From Afipia sp. (GTDB lineage Bacteria; Pseudomonadota; Alphaproteobacteria; Rhizobiales; Xanthobacteraceae): DNA of 10,204 bases. The translations under genes and the position numbers were made by a program. The stretch's first letter is position 1. Each line of letters begins with the position of its first letter. The stretch is taken from contig JAGVII010000593.1 of NCBI GenBank assembly GCA_020056155.1, positions 1 through 10,204 on the forward strand, read 5' to 3'. Below the pieces are notes generated by a model that did not search any database, was not told where the DNA came from, and worked only from the letters and a program-made list of their open reading frames with translations. Positions 1 to 7,649 of this stretch are shown here, one piece after another.

Positions 1-74
1 GCAAGCGCCGCCTGCGTCAGCCGCCGCTCCTCGCGAAGCCGCTTCAGCCGCACACCCATGAAAGTCTTTTTCAT
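1..74 (-). CDS. ScfR/PrpR-type XRE-family transcriptional regulator, N-terminus only
   Basis: Only the first 24 codons are in the window; the gene runs off the left edge. The reverse complement reads MKKTFMGVRLKRLREERR followed by LTQAAL, which is the start of a Cro/C1-type helix-turn-helix (RLKRLREER...LTQAALA). This N-terminus is characteristic of the short-chain fatty acyl-CoA regulator family (ScfR; RamB and PrpR in actinobacteria, PccR in Rhodobacter), whose members sense short-chain acyl-CoAs and control propionate or acetate genes. The ATG at 72-74 is preferred over the internal Met at codon 6 because a GAGG (plus-strand CCTC at 82-85) lies 7 bases upstream. It is divergent from the prp operon and is the natural candidate for its regulator. 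The effector-binding part is not visible, so the family call rests on the N-terminus plus context. Confidence 0.82.
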   Translation of the reverse strand, partial: MKKTFMGVRLKRLREERRLTQAAL

Positions 75-214
75 CGGACAGCCTCACTTTGCAAGCTTTG
101 CAAATCAGACCACAAGCCTTCGCAAAACTTCTCTATTTCAGGCATTCTCAAGCGCTTCACTATGCAGATATTGCGAAGTTCTGACGGAATGACAAGCCGT
201 CCGGAGCGATCCCG
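75..214. promoter_or_regulatory. Divergent promoter region with four CTTYGCAA operator-like octamers
   Basis: This 140-bp gap separates the regulator from the prp operon. It holds four octamers matching CTTYGCAA: CTTTGCAA at 87-94 and 96-103 (same orientation, 9-bp period), CTTCGCAA at 118-125 (same orientation) and CTTCGCAA at 171-178 on the minus strand. TTTGCAA-type elements are the known DNA targets of ScfR/RamB/PrpR-family regulators, so these are likely binding sites of the neighbouring regulator. The first copy begins only 2 bp from the regulator's own Shine-Dalgarno sequence, suggesting autoregulation. I see no convincing -35/-10 pair for either direction. Confidence 0.65.
203..206 (+). 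promoter_or_regulatory. Ribosome binding site of the prp-operon thioesterase
   Basis: GGAG lies 8 bases before the ATG at 215 and supports that start codon for the first gene of the operon. Confidence 0.6.
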
Positions 215-640
215 ATGCAATTATCTGCCAAGACCGCTGAGCCAGCCTGCGAAACCCGTTTCGTCGAAATGGTGTTCCCCGGCCTGTCCAATCATTACGG
301 CACGCTGTTCGGCGGCGACGCGCTGAAGCTGATGGGCAAGGCAGCGTTCGTCGCCGCCGCGCGCCATGCCCGCTGCAACGTGGTGATGGCGGAATCCGAC
401 AAAATTGAATTCCACCAGCCTATCCCCGTCGGAGAGTTGATCGAGATCGTCGCACGAGTCGAGCGCGAGGGCCGCAGTTCGATGACCGTGTCCGTCGAAA
501 TGATCCGCGAAAACCTTGCCAGCGGACAACGCGACGTCGTCACCCGCGGCAATTTCGAGATGGTCGCCGTCAACGAGCGCGGCCGGCCGGTCGCCATCGC
601 GCAAAGATCTCCACCCAATCTGAAGCATCAACTGACCTGA
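215..640 (+). CDS. Hotdog-fold acyl-CoA thioesterase leading the prp operon
   Basis: 141 residues, the usual length of a single-hotdog acyl-CoA hydrolase of the YciA/BACH type. These enzymes hydrolyse acyl-CoA to free acid and CoA in the cytoplasm. The family signature is seen as [20 protein letters not shown] (residues 26-45), followed by the central strand region with [13 protein letters not shown] (62-74) and [10 protein letters not shown] (86-95). In YciA the helix reads MDxAG/MDIGG with the Asp acting in catalysis; here that position is Gly41 (LMGKAA), so activity or mechanism may differ. It is followed 16 bp later by prpD and is almost certainly co-transcribed with it. A role in releasing CoA from excess propionyl-CoA or a cycle intermediate is my inference; substrate specificity cannot be read from the sequence. 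Confidence 0.85.
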   Translation: MQLSAKTAEPACETRFVEMVFPGLSNHYGTLFGGDALKLMGKAAFVAAARHARCNVVMAESDKIEFHQPIPVGELIEIVARVEREGRSSMTVSVEMIRENLASGQRDVVTRGNFEMVAVNERGRPVAIAQRSPPNLKHQLT

Positions 641-656
641 ACAGGGAAAGACAATC

Positions 657-2201
657 GTGAAGCAACATACCGTTCGCACTTACAAGTCGGCCGAATCTCT
701 CGCCCACGCCGACCAGCTTGCATGGAAAATCGCGGAAGCCGCATCCGACCCGGCCGCTGTCGAAGCCGATGTGATCGAAATGATTGGCAACCGGATCATT
801 GACAATGCTGCGGTGGCCGCCGCGTCCGTCGCGCGCCGCCCGGTCGCGAGCGCTCGCGCTCAGGCAGAGGCGCATCCGTTCCAGCGGGGCGCGACGGTGT
901 TCGGCCTCAACAAAAGCCGGCGCATCTCGCCGGAGTGGGCTGCATGGGCTAATGGCGTTGCGGTGCGCGAACTGGATTTCCACGATACGTTCCTCGCCGC
1001 AGATTACTCGCACCCCGGCGACAACATCCCTCCAGTCCTCGCAGTGGCACAGCATTGCGGCCTCTCCGGCGCCGATCTCGTGCGCGGCCTCACCACCGGA
1101 TACGAAATCCAGGTCGATCTGGTGAAGGGCATCTGCCTGCACGAGCACAAGATCGATCACATCGCCCATTTGGGTCCGTCGGCCGCCGCGGGCATCGGCA
1201 CGCTGCTGAATCTGCCGACCGAAACGATCTATCAGGCGGTGCAGCAGGCGCTGCATGTCACCACAACGACGCGCCAGTCGCGCAAGGGCGAGATCTCTAG
1301 CTGGAAGGCTTATGCGCCCGCGTTCGCAGGCAAGATGGCCATCGAAGCCGTCGATCGTGTGCTGCGCGGCGAGGGTGCGCCGTCACCAGCATGGGAAGGC
1401 GAGGACGGCTTCATCGCGTATCTGCTCGGCGGCCCGAAGGCGCAGTATACCGTGCCGCTGCCGGAAAAGGGCGAGCCGAAACGCGCGATCCTCGATACCT
1501 ACACCAAGGAACACTCCGCAGAGTATCAGAGCCAGGCGCTGATCGATCTGGCGCGGCGGATGGGCTCGAAGATCGGCGACCTGTCGAAGGTGGAGAGCAT
1601 CGTCATCCACACCAGCCATCACACACACTATGTAATCGGTACGGGTGCCAACGATCCACAAAAGATGGACCCGAAGGCGAGCCGCGAGACGCTCGACCAC
1701 TCCATCATGTACATCTTCGCTGTCGCGCTTGAGGACGGCGGCTGGCATCACGAGAAATCATACGCGCCGGAACGCGCCAGTCGCGAAAAAACGGTCGCGC
1801 TGTGGCACAAGATTTCGACGGTTGAAGATCCGGAATGGACGCGCCGGTATCACAGCCACAATCCGAAGGAAAAAGCCTTCGGCGGCCGCGTCGTCGTCAC
1901 GCTCAGGGGCGGATCTGTCGTCAGCGACGAACTCACCGTCGCCGACGCTCATCCGCTCGGCGCGCGGCCGTTCAAGCGGCCGGACTACATCAAGAAATTC
2001 CGCACGCTCTCAGACGGCGTGATCGCGCAAGCCGAGCAGGATCGCTTCATCGCCACGGTGGAACGCTTGCCCACGCTGAAGGCCGGCGAACTGACCGACC
2101 TCACGTTTACCGTCGATGCCAAGCTGCTCGGCAGCCGCACGACGCACGGAATCTTCGATTGGCCAAACGACGCGCCGGCAAAGCGCGCGGCGACCCGGTA
2201 A
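657..2201 (+). CDS. prpD: 2-methylcitrate dehydratase PrpD (MmgE/PrpD family)
   Basis: 514 residues from a GTG start at 657, supported by an AGGGA 9 bases upstream. PrpD removes water from 2-methylcitrate in the cytosolic 2-methylcitrate cycle. Family features seen: the N-terminal helical domain with the conserved [20 protein letters not shown] (106-125), [15 protein letters not shown] (167-181), a stretch containing [14 protein letters not shown] (215-228) around the active-site cleft, and the C-terminal-domain block [15 protein letters not shown] (338-352) followed by VALEDGGW. The protein is about 30 residues longer than the enterobacterial enzyme, partly from the C-terminal tail. It lies 16 bp after the thioesterase gene and 16 bp before prpC. 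A generic MmgE/PrpD hydratase is the alternative, but adjacency to prpC and prpB makes the assignment firm. Confidence 0.95.
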   Translation: MKQHTVRTYKSAESLAHADQLAWKIAEAASDPAAVEADVIEMIGNRIIDNAAVAAASVARRPVASARAQAEAHPFQRGATVFGLNKSRRISPEWAAWANGVAVRELDFHDTFLAADYSHPGDNIPPVLAVAQHCGLSGADLVRGLTTGYEIQVDLVKGICLHEHKIDHIAHLGPSAAAGIGTLLNLPTETIYQAVQQALHVTTTTRQSRKGEISSWKAYAPAFAGKMAIEAVDRVLRGEGAPSPAWEGEDGFIAYLLGGPKAQYTVPLPEKGEPKRAILDTYTKEHSAEYQSQALIDLARRMGSKIGDLSKVESIVIHTSHHTHYVIGTGANDPQKMDPKASRETLDHSIMYIFAVALEDGGWHHEKSYAPERASREKTVALWHKISTVEDPEWTRRYHSHNPKEKAFGGRVVVTLRGGSVVSDELTVADAHPLGARPFKRPDYIKKFRTLSDGVIAQAEQDRFIATVERLPTLKAGELTDLTFTVDAKLLGSRTTHGIFDWPNDAPAKRAATR

Positions 2202-2203
2202 AA

Positions 2204-2208
2204 AGGAG
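2204..2208 (+). promoter_or_regulatory. Ribosome binding site that fixes the prpC start
   Basis: AGGAG lies 9 bases before the ATG at 2218. Another ATG at 2213 is in a different frame and meets a stop after four codons (MQWT), so 2218 is the real start. The open frame extending upstream to 2116 is overlap with the end of prpD. Confidence 0.75.
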
Positions 2209-2217
2209 AACCATGCA

Positions 2218-3387
2218 ATGGACGTAAAACCTGCGCCTAAGAAATCGGTCGCGCTATCCGGTGTCATCGCTGGCAACACCGCGCTGTGTACGGTGGGTCG
2301 CACCGGAAACGACCTGCATTATCGAGGTTATGATATCCTTGACGTCGCCGAGATCTGCGAATTCGAAGAGATCTCGCACCTTCTGGTTCACGGCAGCCTG
2401 CCGACGGTGTCGGAACTGCGCAACTACAAAGCCAGGCTGAAGTCGCTGCGTGGCCTTCCGGTAACGGTGCTGCGCAGTCTCGAACTACTGCCCGCCGCGG
2501 CGCATCCGATGGATGTAATGCGAACCGGTGTTTCTGCCCTCGGCTGCATCCTGCCTGAAGTGCACGACCACGGCCAGCCCGGCGCGCGGGACATCGCGGA
2601 CCGGCTGATGGCCTCGCTCGGATCAATGCTGCTGTACTGGCATCATTACGCACACCACGGCCGCCGCATCGAAGTCGAGACCGACGACGATTCGATCGGT
2701 GCGCACTTCCTGCATCTGCTCCACGGCAGGAAGCCATCGGCATCGCATGAGCGAGCAATGCACACCTCGCTCATTCTCTACGCAGAGCACGAGTTCAACG
2801 CCTCGACGTTCACAGCGCGATCCATCGCAGGCACCGGCTCGGACATGTATTCGGCGATCAGCGGCGCTATAGGTGCACTGCGCGGTCCCAAGCACGGCGG
2901 CGCGAATGAAGTCGCGTTCGAAATTCAGAAGCGTTACGATGGTGCCGATCACGCAGAGGCGGACATCCGCCGCCGGGTAGAGGCGAAAGAGGTTATGATC
3001 GGATTCGGGCATCCCGTTTATACGATTGCCGATCCGCGCAACAAGGTCATCAAGGAAGTCGCGCGGCGGCTCAGCGCTGAGGGCGGCAGCATGCGGATGT
3101 TCGAGATCGCAGACCGGATCGAATCCGTGATGGCCGAGACCAAGAAAATGTTCGCCAATCTCGACTGGTTTAGCGCAGTATCCTATCACGCCATGGGCGT
3201 GCCGACCGCGATGTTCACCCCGCTGTTCGTGATCTCGCGGACGTCCGGCTGGGCCGCGCATGTGATCGAACAGCGCATCGACAACAAGATCATCCGCCCG
3301 TCGGCGAACTATGTCGGTCCGGAAAGCCTGACATTCGTGCCGCTCGAAGAACGGGGCAAAGCGTCCTCTTCGGTCCGTGCTGCCTGA
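2218..3387 (+). CDS. prpC: 2-methylcitrate synthase PrpC (citrate synthase family)
   Basis: 389 residues, the same length as E. coli PrpC. It condenses propionyl-CoA with oxaloacetate to give 2-methylcitrate and CoA, the entry step of the cycle. Citrate synthase landmarks are all present: HYRGYDI near the N-terminus (34-40), [10 protein letters not shown] (189-198), GPKHGG with catalytic His226, [13 protein letters not shown] with His265 (262-274), and the catalytic Asp316 in NLDWFSAV. The compact type II-like architecture and the position between prpD and prpB favour methylcitrate synthase over housekeeping citrate synthase; some acetyl-CoA activity is common in this group. The gene is 16 bp after prpD and 22 bp before prpB. 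Confidence 0.95.
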   Translation: MDVKPAPKKSVALSGVIAGNTALCTVGRTGNDLHYRGYDILDVAEICEFEEISHLLVHGSLPTVSELRNYKARLKSLRGLPVTVLRSLELLPAAAHPMDVMRTGVSALGCILPEVHDHGQPGARDIADRLMASLGSMLLYWHHYAHHGRRIEVETDDDSIGAHFLHLLHGRKPSASHERAMHTSLILYAEHEFNASTFTARSIAGTGSDMYSAISGAIGALRGPKHGGANEVAFEIQKRYDGADHAEADIRRRVEAKEVMIGFGHPVYTIADPRNKVIKEVARRLSAEGGSMRMFEIADRIESVMAETKKMFANLDWFSAVSYHAMGVPTAMFTPLFVISRTSGWAAHVIEQRIDNKIIRPSANYVGPESLTFVPLEERGKASSSVRAA

Positions 3388-3409
3388 CGGTCATTCCAAG
3401 GAATTCTGC

Positions 3410-4330
3410 ATGCCCTATCTCGTCGCCTCCGATCTTCCCGCCAAGAGCGCGGGTCGTCGCTTTCGCGCCCTCCTGCAGCGTCCCGGCATTCTTCGCTTGC
3501 CGGGCGCCCATAACGGCATGGCTGCGCTTCAGGCCAGGGCTGCAGGCTTCGATGCCCTCTATCTTTCCGGCGCGGCCATGACGGCGTCGATGGGGCTTCC
3601 GGATCTGGGCGTCATCACGGTGGACGAAGTTACGTTCTTTGTGCGCCAGATCGTCCGCTCGTCGGGCCTGCCGTTGCTGGTGGACGGTGACACCGGTTAC
3701 GGCGAAGCGCTCAACGTGATGCACATGGTCCGGACCTTCGAGGATGCCGGTGCAGGGGCGGTGCATCTTGAGGACCAGCTTCTGCCCAAGAAATGCGGGC
3801 ACCTCAACGACAAAAAACTCGCCGGTGCCCACGATATGGCCGCGAAAGTCGCCGCCGCCGCCCAGGCTCGCCGCGATCTGGTGGTGATCGCACGCACGGA
3901 CGCGGCCGCAAGCGAGGGCCTCGACGGCGCGGTGGCGCGGGCAAAGCTCTACATGGAGGCCGGAGCTGACGCGATTTTTCCTGAAGCACTCCACACAGAG
4001 GAGATGTTCCGTGCGTTTGCCAAACGTATGCCAGGCGTACCGCTGCTTGCCAACATGACGGAGTTCGGCAGGACACCATTCTTCACCGCATCTGAATTTG
4101 AGGCGATGGGCTACCATATGGTGATCTGGCCGGTCTCGTCACTGCGTGTCGCCAACAAGGCCCAGCAGGAACTTTATGCAACCATTGCGCAGGACGGCGG
4201 CACCCACAAAGCCGTCGATCGCATGCAGACCCGCGCCGAGCTCTACACCATGATCGGGCTTCACGAATATGAAGCGCTGGACCAATCCATCGTCGAGACC
4301 ATTATTCCCGAAGGCATGCCCCAGCGATGA
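3410..4330 (+). CDS. prpB: 2-methylisocitrate lyase PrpB (isocitrate lyase/PEP mutase superfamily)
   Basis: 306 residues from the ATG at 3410, which has an AAGGA 7 bases upstream; an in-frame GTG at 3377 would overlap prpC and lacks a comparable site. PrpB splits 2-methylisocitrate into pyruvate and succinate, the last step of the cycle. Superfamily motifs seen: PGAHNGMAAL (31-40), YLSGAA (51-56), the metal-binding VDGDTGYGEA (91-100), VHLEDQ (118-123), the catalytic loop KKCGH with Cys129 (127-131), and NMTEFGRTP (215-223). KKCGH (KRCGH in isocitrate lyase and PrpB) plus the length of about 300 residues separates it from the much longer isocitrate lyase and from PEP mutase. It ends 7 bp before the stop codon of a convergent thioesterase gene. 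Confidence 0.94.
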   Translation: MPYLVASDLPAKSAGRRFRALLQRPGILRLPGAHNGMAALQARAAGFDALYLSGAAMTASMGLPDLGVITVDEVTFFVRQIVRSSGLPLLVDGDTGYGEALNVMHMVRTFEDAGAGAVHLEDQLLPKKCGHLNDKKLAGAHDMAAKVAAAAQARRDLVVIARTDAAASEGLDGAVARAKLYMEAGADAIFPEALHTEEMFRAFAKRMPGVPLLANMTEFGRTPFFTASEFEAMGYHMVIWPVSSLRVANKAQQELYATIAQDGGTHKAVDRMQTRAELYTMIGLHEYEALDQSIVETIIPEGMPQR

Positions 4331-4337
4331 GTGAAAA

Positions 4338-4748
4338 TCATGAAGCGACGACAACCGACTCCTTCGGCTTCAGGATTGCAAAGTTGCCGTTGGCCTGCGC
4401 GATCAGCCTGTCACCGAGATAAAGCCGGGAATCGAGATTTGCGATCGCCCGTCCGCGGTTGAGCAGAACCGTCTCACAACGGATGATTCCTGCCGGGGCA
4501 GGACGGAAATAGGTGATCTTGATCTCGATGGTGGTGCATGACTCACCCTTGTCGAGCGTTGGGTAAAGCGCAATCCCCATACCGGTGTCCGCCAGTGCGT
4601 AAAGCACGGCGCCATGGGCAACCTGATGAGGATTGTGATGAACGCCTGGAGCAACTTCAAGCGAGCAAGTGCTTCGTCCAGGTCCTTGCTCGTCGATACG
4701 GAGCCCTATTGTCTCGCCAAACGGATGAATCGCGGGCAATTGCATCAC
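4338..4748 (-). CDS. PaaI-type hotdog thioesterase
   Basis: 136 residues, the typical size of PaaI/4-hydroxybenzoyl-CoA-thioesterase-like single hotdog proteins that hydrolyse aryl- or acyl-CoA thioesters, often to rescue CoA from dead-end intermediates. The family core is HNPHQVAHGAVLYALADTG (38-56), with His45-Gly46 and the acidic residue Asp54 on the central helix, followed by EIKITYFRPA (75-84), the second strand pair typical of this fold. The start is GTG at 4748 or the adjacent ATG at 4745; the sequence GGAGGGAG just upstream on the minus strand fits either. It is the last gene of the leftward group, 107 bp after the TetR gene. Its true substrate is unknown; the acyl-CoA synthetase product from the same gene group is a reasonable guess. 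Confidence 0.85.
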   Translation of the reverse strand: MMQLPAIHPFGETIGLRIDEQGPGRSTCSLEVAPGVHHNPHQVAHGAVLYALADTGMGIALYPTLDKGESCTTIEIKITYFRPAPAGIIRCETVLLNRGRAIANLDSRLYLGDRLIAQANGNFAILKPKESVVVAS

Positions 4749-4855
4749 CGTATGCTCCCTCCACGTTGCGCGGCCGCTAACAGCCCGACTTCAAGGAATC
4801 CTTGGAACCCGCAAAAGCAGGTCAATAGCCTTGGATGATTCAAATAGTAGCCGCG
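4749..4855 (-). promoter_or_regulatory. Gap with candidate promoter and a 13-bp near-palindrome upstream of the PaaI-type gene
   Basis: Reading leftward, TTGACC (plus 4820-4825) is followed after 16 bp by AAGGAT (plus 4798-4803), a possible -35/-10 pair for the thioesterase. The near-palindrome CAAGGAATCCTTG (4792-4804) overlaps the proposed -10. No terminator is seen after the TetR gene, so read-through is also possible. Weak evidence; a consensus for this organism was not available. Confidence 0.3.
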
Positions 4856-5623
4856 TCAAGAATCCGTTCGACGTTTCGCCGCCAGTTTCTCTTTTGCTTT
4901 CTTACTCGCGCGGCGCGGCACCTCGGCAAGTCCGAGCAAGCGAGCCGTCAACACCAACATCTGGTCAACCGCCTCTTCCGGAGTTCGCTTTCCTTCGGGA
5001 TTGTACCAATATGCAGCTCTATCCCACTGATTCATGACGGACAACGTTATGAACATGGGATCGACGGATTCGTCCGAACCAACAATTTCATTCACAAGAT
5101 CATGAATCCTGTAACGATAATCGTCGAGCCGCTTGTCAAAATGCTTTCGCTCCTTTTCGGGAAGAAACATTCTGCCAAACTGAGGATCGATCAGGCGATC
5201 GTTTGCACGCGCGATAACCCGGTGCCGGATCTTGTAGTCCACATGACGTCGGGCGATTTCGATCAGACGATCGTTGCGCGGTGTGGAATCGATCTCTCGT
5301 AGAACATACGAAAAAAAATCGTTCATTCCGAATTCAATCGCTTCAACGAGCAACGCTTCCTTTGAGGAATAGTAGTTATAAAGAGTAGGCGCCTTCAGGC
5401 TGACCGCGCTGGCAATCGTGCGCATGCTGCAGGTTTCGTAACCTCGCTCCGCAAACAACGCTATGGCCGTCAGGAGTATGTGCCCCCGCATCCGGCCGAC
5501 GGATGCCTCTTGCCGCTCGACGATCTTTCCCTCGTCGATGGCCTGGCCCAGATAGCTGAGACCGGCCCCGTCCTGTGGGACTCGAGCTCCCGTTCGAGTA
5601 CGCTTCATCGCTGCCCGGCTCAT
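4856..5623 (-). CDS. TetR/AcrR-family transcriptional regulator
   Basis: 255 residues if started at the ATG at 5623, chosen because GGAG (in GTGGAGCGGG) lies 10 bases upstream. In-frame alternatives are ATG at 5653, TTG at 5707, and the internal ATG at 5608. The DNA-binding domain covers roughly residues 46-93: helix 1 ILLTAIALFAERGYE, then SMRTIASAVSLKAPTLYNYY with the TetR hallmark TLYNYYSSKEALL. The C-terminal ligand-binding region is all-helical and contains WDRAAYWY near the end, as in many TetR proteins. The tail is very basic (RRASKKAKEKLAAKRR). About 45 residues precede the HTH, longer than usual for the family. Its place between the acyl-CoA synthetase and the thioesterase suggests it represses this leftward locus in response to an acyl-CoA or aromatic ligand, but the ligand cannot be inferred. 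Confidence 0.88.
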   Translation of the reverse strand: MSRAAMKRTRTGARVPQDGAGLSYLGQAIDEGKIVERQEASVGRMRGHILLTAIALFAERGYETCSMRTIASAVSLKAPTLYNYYSSKEALLVEAIEFGMNDFFSYVLREIDSTPRNDRLIEIARRHVDYKIRHRVIARANDRLIDPQFGRMFLPEKERKHFDKRLDDYRYRIHDLVNEIVGSDESVDPMFITLSVMNQWDRAAYWYNPEGKRTPEEAVDQMLVLTARLLGLAEVPRRASKKAKEKLAAKRRTDS

Positions 5624-5660
5624 GGACTGCCCGCTCCACGGATTCGTGCTCATCAACGGA

Positions 5661-5687
5661 TCAGGTAGCTGACCCACCATCACCTGA
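5661..5687. promoter_or_regulatory. Candidate TetR operator: inverted repeat TCAGGT-15 bp-ACCTGA
   Basis: A perfect 6-bp inverted repeat with a 15-bp spacer (27 bp overall) lies about 38 bp upstream of the chosen TetR start, within the 141-bp gap after the acyl-CoA synthetase gene. TetR regulators commonly bind such palindromes near their own promoters. It would fall inside the coding region if the TTG at 5707 were the start. The short arms mean chance occurrence is possible. Nothing else is evident in the gap. Confidence 0.3.
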
Positions 5688-5764
5688 CAACCACGCCCGC
5701 CGGACAAATTTGACCGGAAGCTTGGTCGGGAAACAGGCTATGCCGGACTACCCCGCGACGCCAG

Positions 5765-7471
5765 CTATTGAGACCGGGCCAATTCCGCTTCCTGGAGCCC
5801 TCGCCACATGATTTTACCGGATGCATTCTTCGGCAAGGCGTCAACGAATTGAACGATACGGGGAGCCTTGTAGACACTGATCTGCGCCCGGCACCAATCG
5901 ATGATGTCCTGCTCCGTGAGCCCGATATGCGACGCCTTACGGACCACCACCGCCTTGATCGTCTCACCGCGATAAGCATCGTTAGAGCTGATGACGCAAA
6001 CTTCCTGGATTCCAGGATGCCGAAACATCAGCGCTTCGAGTTCCGCCGGCCATACCTTGTAGCCGGACGCATTGATCATTCGCTTGAGCCGATCCGTGAT
6101 GAAGAAGTAGCCGTCCTCGTCCTGATAGCCAAGATCGCCGGTCCGCAGGAACTGTTTCCCGTCGATCGTGATGAACGCCTGCTCCGTGGCATCGTCGCGA
6201 CGCCAGTAGCCGCGAAAGACTTGCGGGCCATGAACGACAATCTCACCTTGCTCGCTTAACGCCACCTCGGCGTTCGTATCAATATCAATTACCCGCGCAT
6301 CAACACTGATGAAAGGGATGCCCAGACATTGAAGCTTCGGCGCATCACAAGGGTTGAACAGCGTGACGGCGGAGGACTCCGTCAGACCATAGCCTTCGAC
6401 AAACCGCAACCCGAACCGATCAAGCAGTCGTTCAGCGACGGCTTGAGGCATGGCTGAGCCGCCGCCGCCAATATAAACAAGGCCGGAAAAGTCATATTGC
6501 TCGAGTTGTGGGCTCGCCAGCAGATCAATGATCATGGTCGGGATGCAGGTCCAGTGGCTCACGCCGTGCTGTGAGATGAGTTGCCCGGCGACATCGCGAT
6601 CCCAGCGCGGCATGATCACCAAAGTCCCACCGGAAAAAATCGAAGCATGCATCACGCATACTAGGCCAGTGATATGAAACAGGGGCAGAACGGCGAGACT
6701 CACCATTTCCGGTGTGCCATCAAGCCAGAATGACGTCGCCACTGCATTGTGCATGATGCTTGCGTGCGTCAGCATGCAACCTTTGGGTAATCCTGTTGTA
6801 CCGCTGGTATAAGGAAGGAGCGCCAGATCATCCCGGCCAGCGACCGTATCCGGCAGTTCGCCCTGCGCCTGAAGAGCATCCCGCCAATGATGAACGCCGC
6901 CCTGCTTCAGGCCGGGCAACGGGTGATGCGCCGTCAGCCATTCCCGCCACTGCACAGGTATGGCTGACGATGAAACATTCGATGAACCGATGACATCGGC
7001 GAACTGCGTAACAATCAAGTGGCAAAGATAATCTGCCGTCTCTATCCCGTCGCTCGCGGCAGCGACCTCTCCTGCAAGATCCCCGGTTGTAATGGCCACC
7101 GTAGCTTGCGCATCGGTGATGTAATGGCGCAACTCCGCCGCGCGATTCATCGGATTCACCGGAACAACGACCGCGTTAGCACGAGCTATCGCATAATGAG
7201 CGATAACAAGTTGGGGACAGTTCTGCATGACCACCAACACGCGATCACCAGGCTGAACTCCAAGCGCTGCAAGCTGCGCGGCAAGTCGCGTGGCCGCGCT
7301 CTCCAGTTCAGTGTAAGTGATGCGGCAGTCAAAGAACGCCAGGGCAGTCTTGTTCGGATAGCGTCTCGCACTGACGGACAGGCTATCCCACAGCGAGACA
7401 GCCGGCGACTCAATCGCCGTGGGCAGCCGAGCCGGCCAGACTTTCCGTGACAGCTTTTCTTGTCGCACCAT
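5765..7471 (-). CDS. AMP-forming acyl-CoA synthetase (long-chain-fatty-acid/aryl-CoA ligase-like)
   Basis: 568 residues, the usual length for class I adenylate-forming acyl-CoA ligases. It activates a carboxylic acid with ATP to an acyl-adenylate and then to acyl-CoA. Motifs in order: the P-loop YTSGTTGLPKG (221-231), PLFHITGL (263-270), the IGGGGSAMP acyl-pocket region (334-342), YGLTESS (361-367), the TGD of FLRTGDLGY (441-449) for ribose binding, the hinge DRLKRMINASGYKV (460-473) and PKNASGKIMWR (548-558) with catalytic Lys553. The start ATG at 7471 has a GAG-containing purine stretch close upstream. It lies 178 bp after the substrate-binding protein gene, same strand, so the imported acid may be its substrate. 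Chain length or ring type cannot be deduced. Confidence 0.92.
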   Translation of the reverse strand: MVRQEKLSRKVWPARLPTAIESPAVSLWDSLSVSARRYPNKTALAFFDCRITYTELESAATRLAAQLAALGVQPGDRVLVVMQNCPQLVIAHYAIARANAVVVPVNPMNRAAELRHYITDAQATVAITTGDLAGEVAAASDGIETADYLCHLIVTQFADVIGSSNVSSSAIPVQWREWLTAHHPLPGLKQGGVHHWRDALQAQGELPDTVAGRDDLALLPYTSGTTGLPKGCMLTHASIMHNAVATSFWLDGTPEMVSLAVLPLFHITGLVCVMHASIFSGGTLVIMPRWDRDVAGQLISQHGVSHWTCIPTMIIDLLASPQLEQYDFSGLVYIGGGGSAMPQAVAERLLDRFGLRFVEGYGLTESSAVTLFNPCDAPKLQCLGIPFISVDARVIDIDTNAEVALSEQGEIVVHGPQVFRGYWRRDDATEQAFITIDGKQFLRTGDLGYQDEDGYFFITDRLKRMINASGYKVWPAELEALMFRHPGIQEVCVISSNDAYRGETIKAVVVRKASHIGLTEQDIIDWCRAQISVYKAPRIVQFVDALPKNASGKIMWRGLQEAELARSQ

Positions 7472-7649
7472 CTTCCACTCAACTTTGTGCAGGGAGAAAC
7501 GTCTCTCACGATCGGCTTATCCAGCCTCCTGATCCGAGCCAGTTGTTCCTGACGAACGGAGTTCATCCACCATTCGCACCGCGCGGGAATGGTATCCCTT
7601 CGCGGCGCGAGACCGCTGTACGTCGTGTCCGAATCCAGATGACGGCCTG
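7472..7649 (-). other. Intergenic gap with a hairpin downstream of the substrate-binding protein gene
   Basis: This 178-bp gap contains the inverted repeat ACCATTC (7569-7575) and GAATGGT (7587-7593), a 7-bp stem plus a possible wobble pair, around a GC-rich 11-base loop. It lies about 57 bases past the substrate-binding protein stop. No T-run follows on the minus strand, so it is not a classical rho-independent terminator. A 3'-end-protecting or partially terminating hairpin is plausible. I see no convincing gene in the gap; open frames through it are extensions overlapping the ligase gene. Confidence 0.4.

Noticed and set aside
221..679. 152-codon minus-strand open frame opposite the thioesterase
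   Set aside because: Shadow frame of the hotdog gene; low-complexity Asp/His-rich translation with no known motif.
570..1256. 228-codon minus-strand open frame opposite prpD
   Set aside because: It lies antisense to a well-supported gene; its composition is typical of a high-GC shadow frame and it shows no recognisable domain or ribosome binding site.
2116..2217. N-terminal extension of prpC
   Set aside because: Overlaps the end of prpD and lacks a ribosome binding site; ATG at 2218 has AGGAG and gives the family length of 389.
3377..3409. GTG start for prpB overlapping prpC
   Set aside because: ATG at 3410 has AAGGA at good spacing and the extension is not part of the family.
5711..5726. 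GACC...GGTC around AAGCTT as a possible operator
   Set aside because: The arms are not symmetric about the centre, so it is not a real palindrome.
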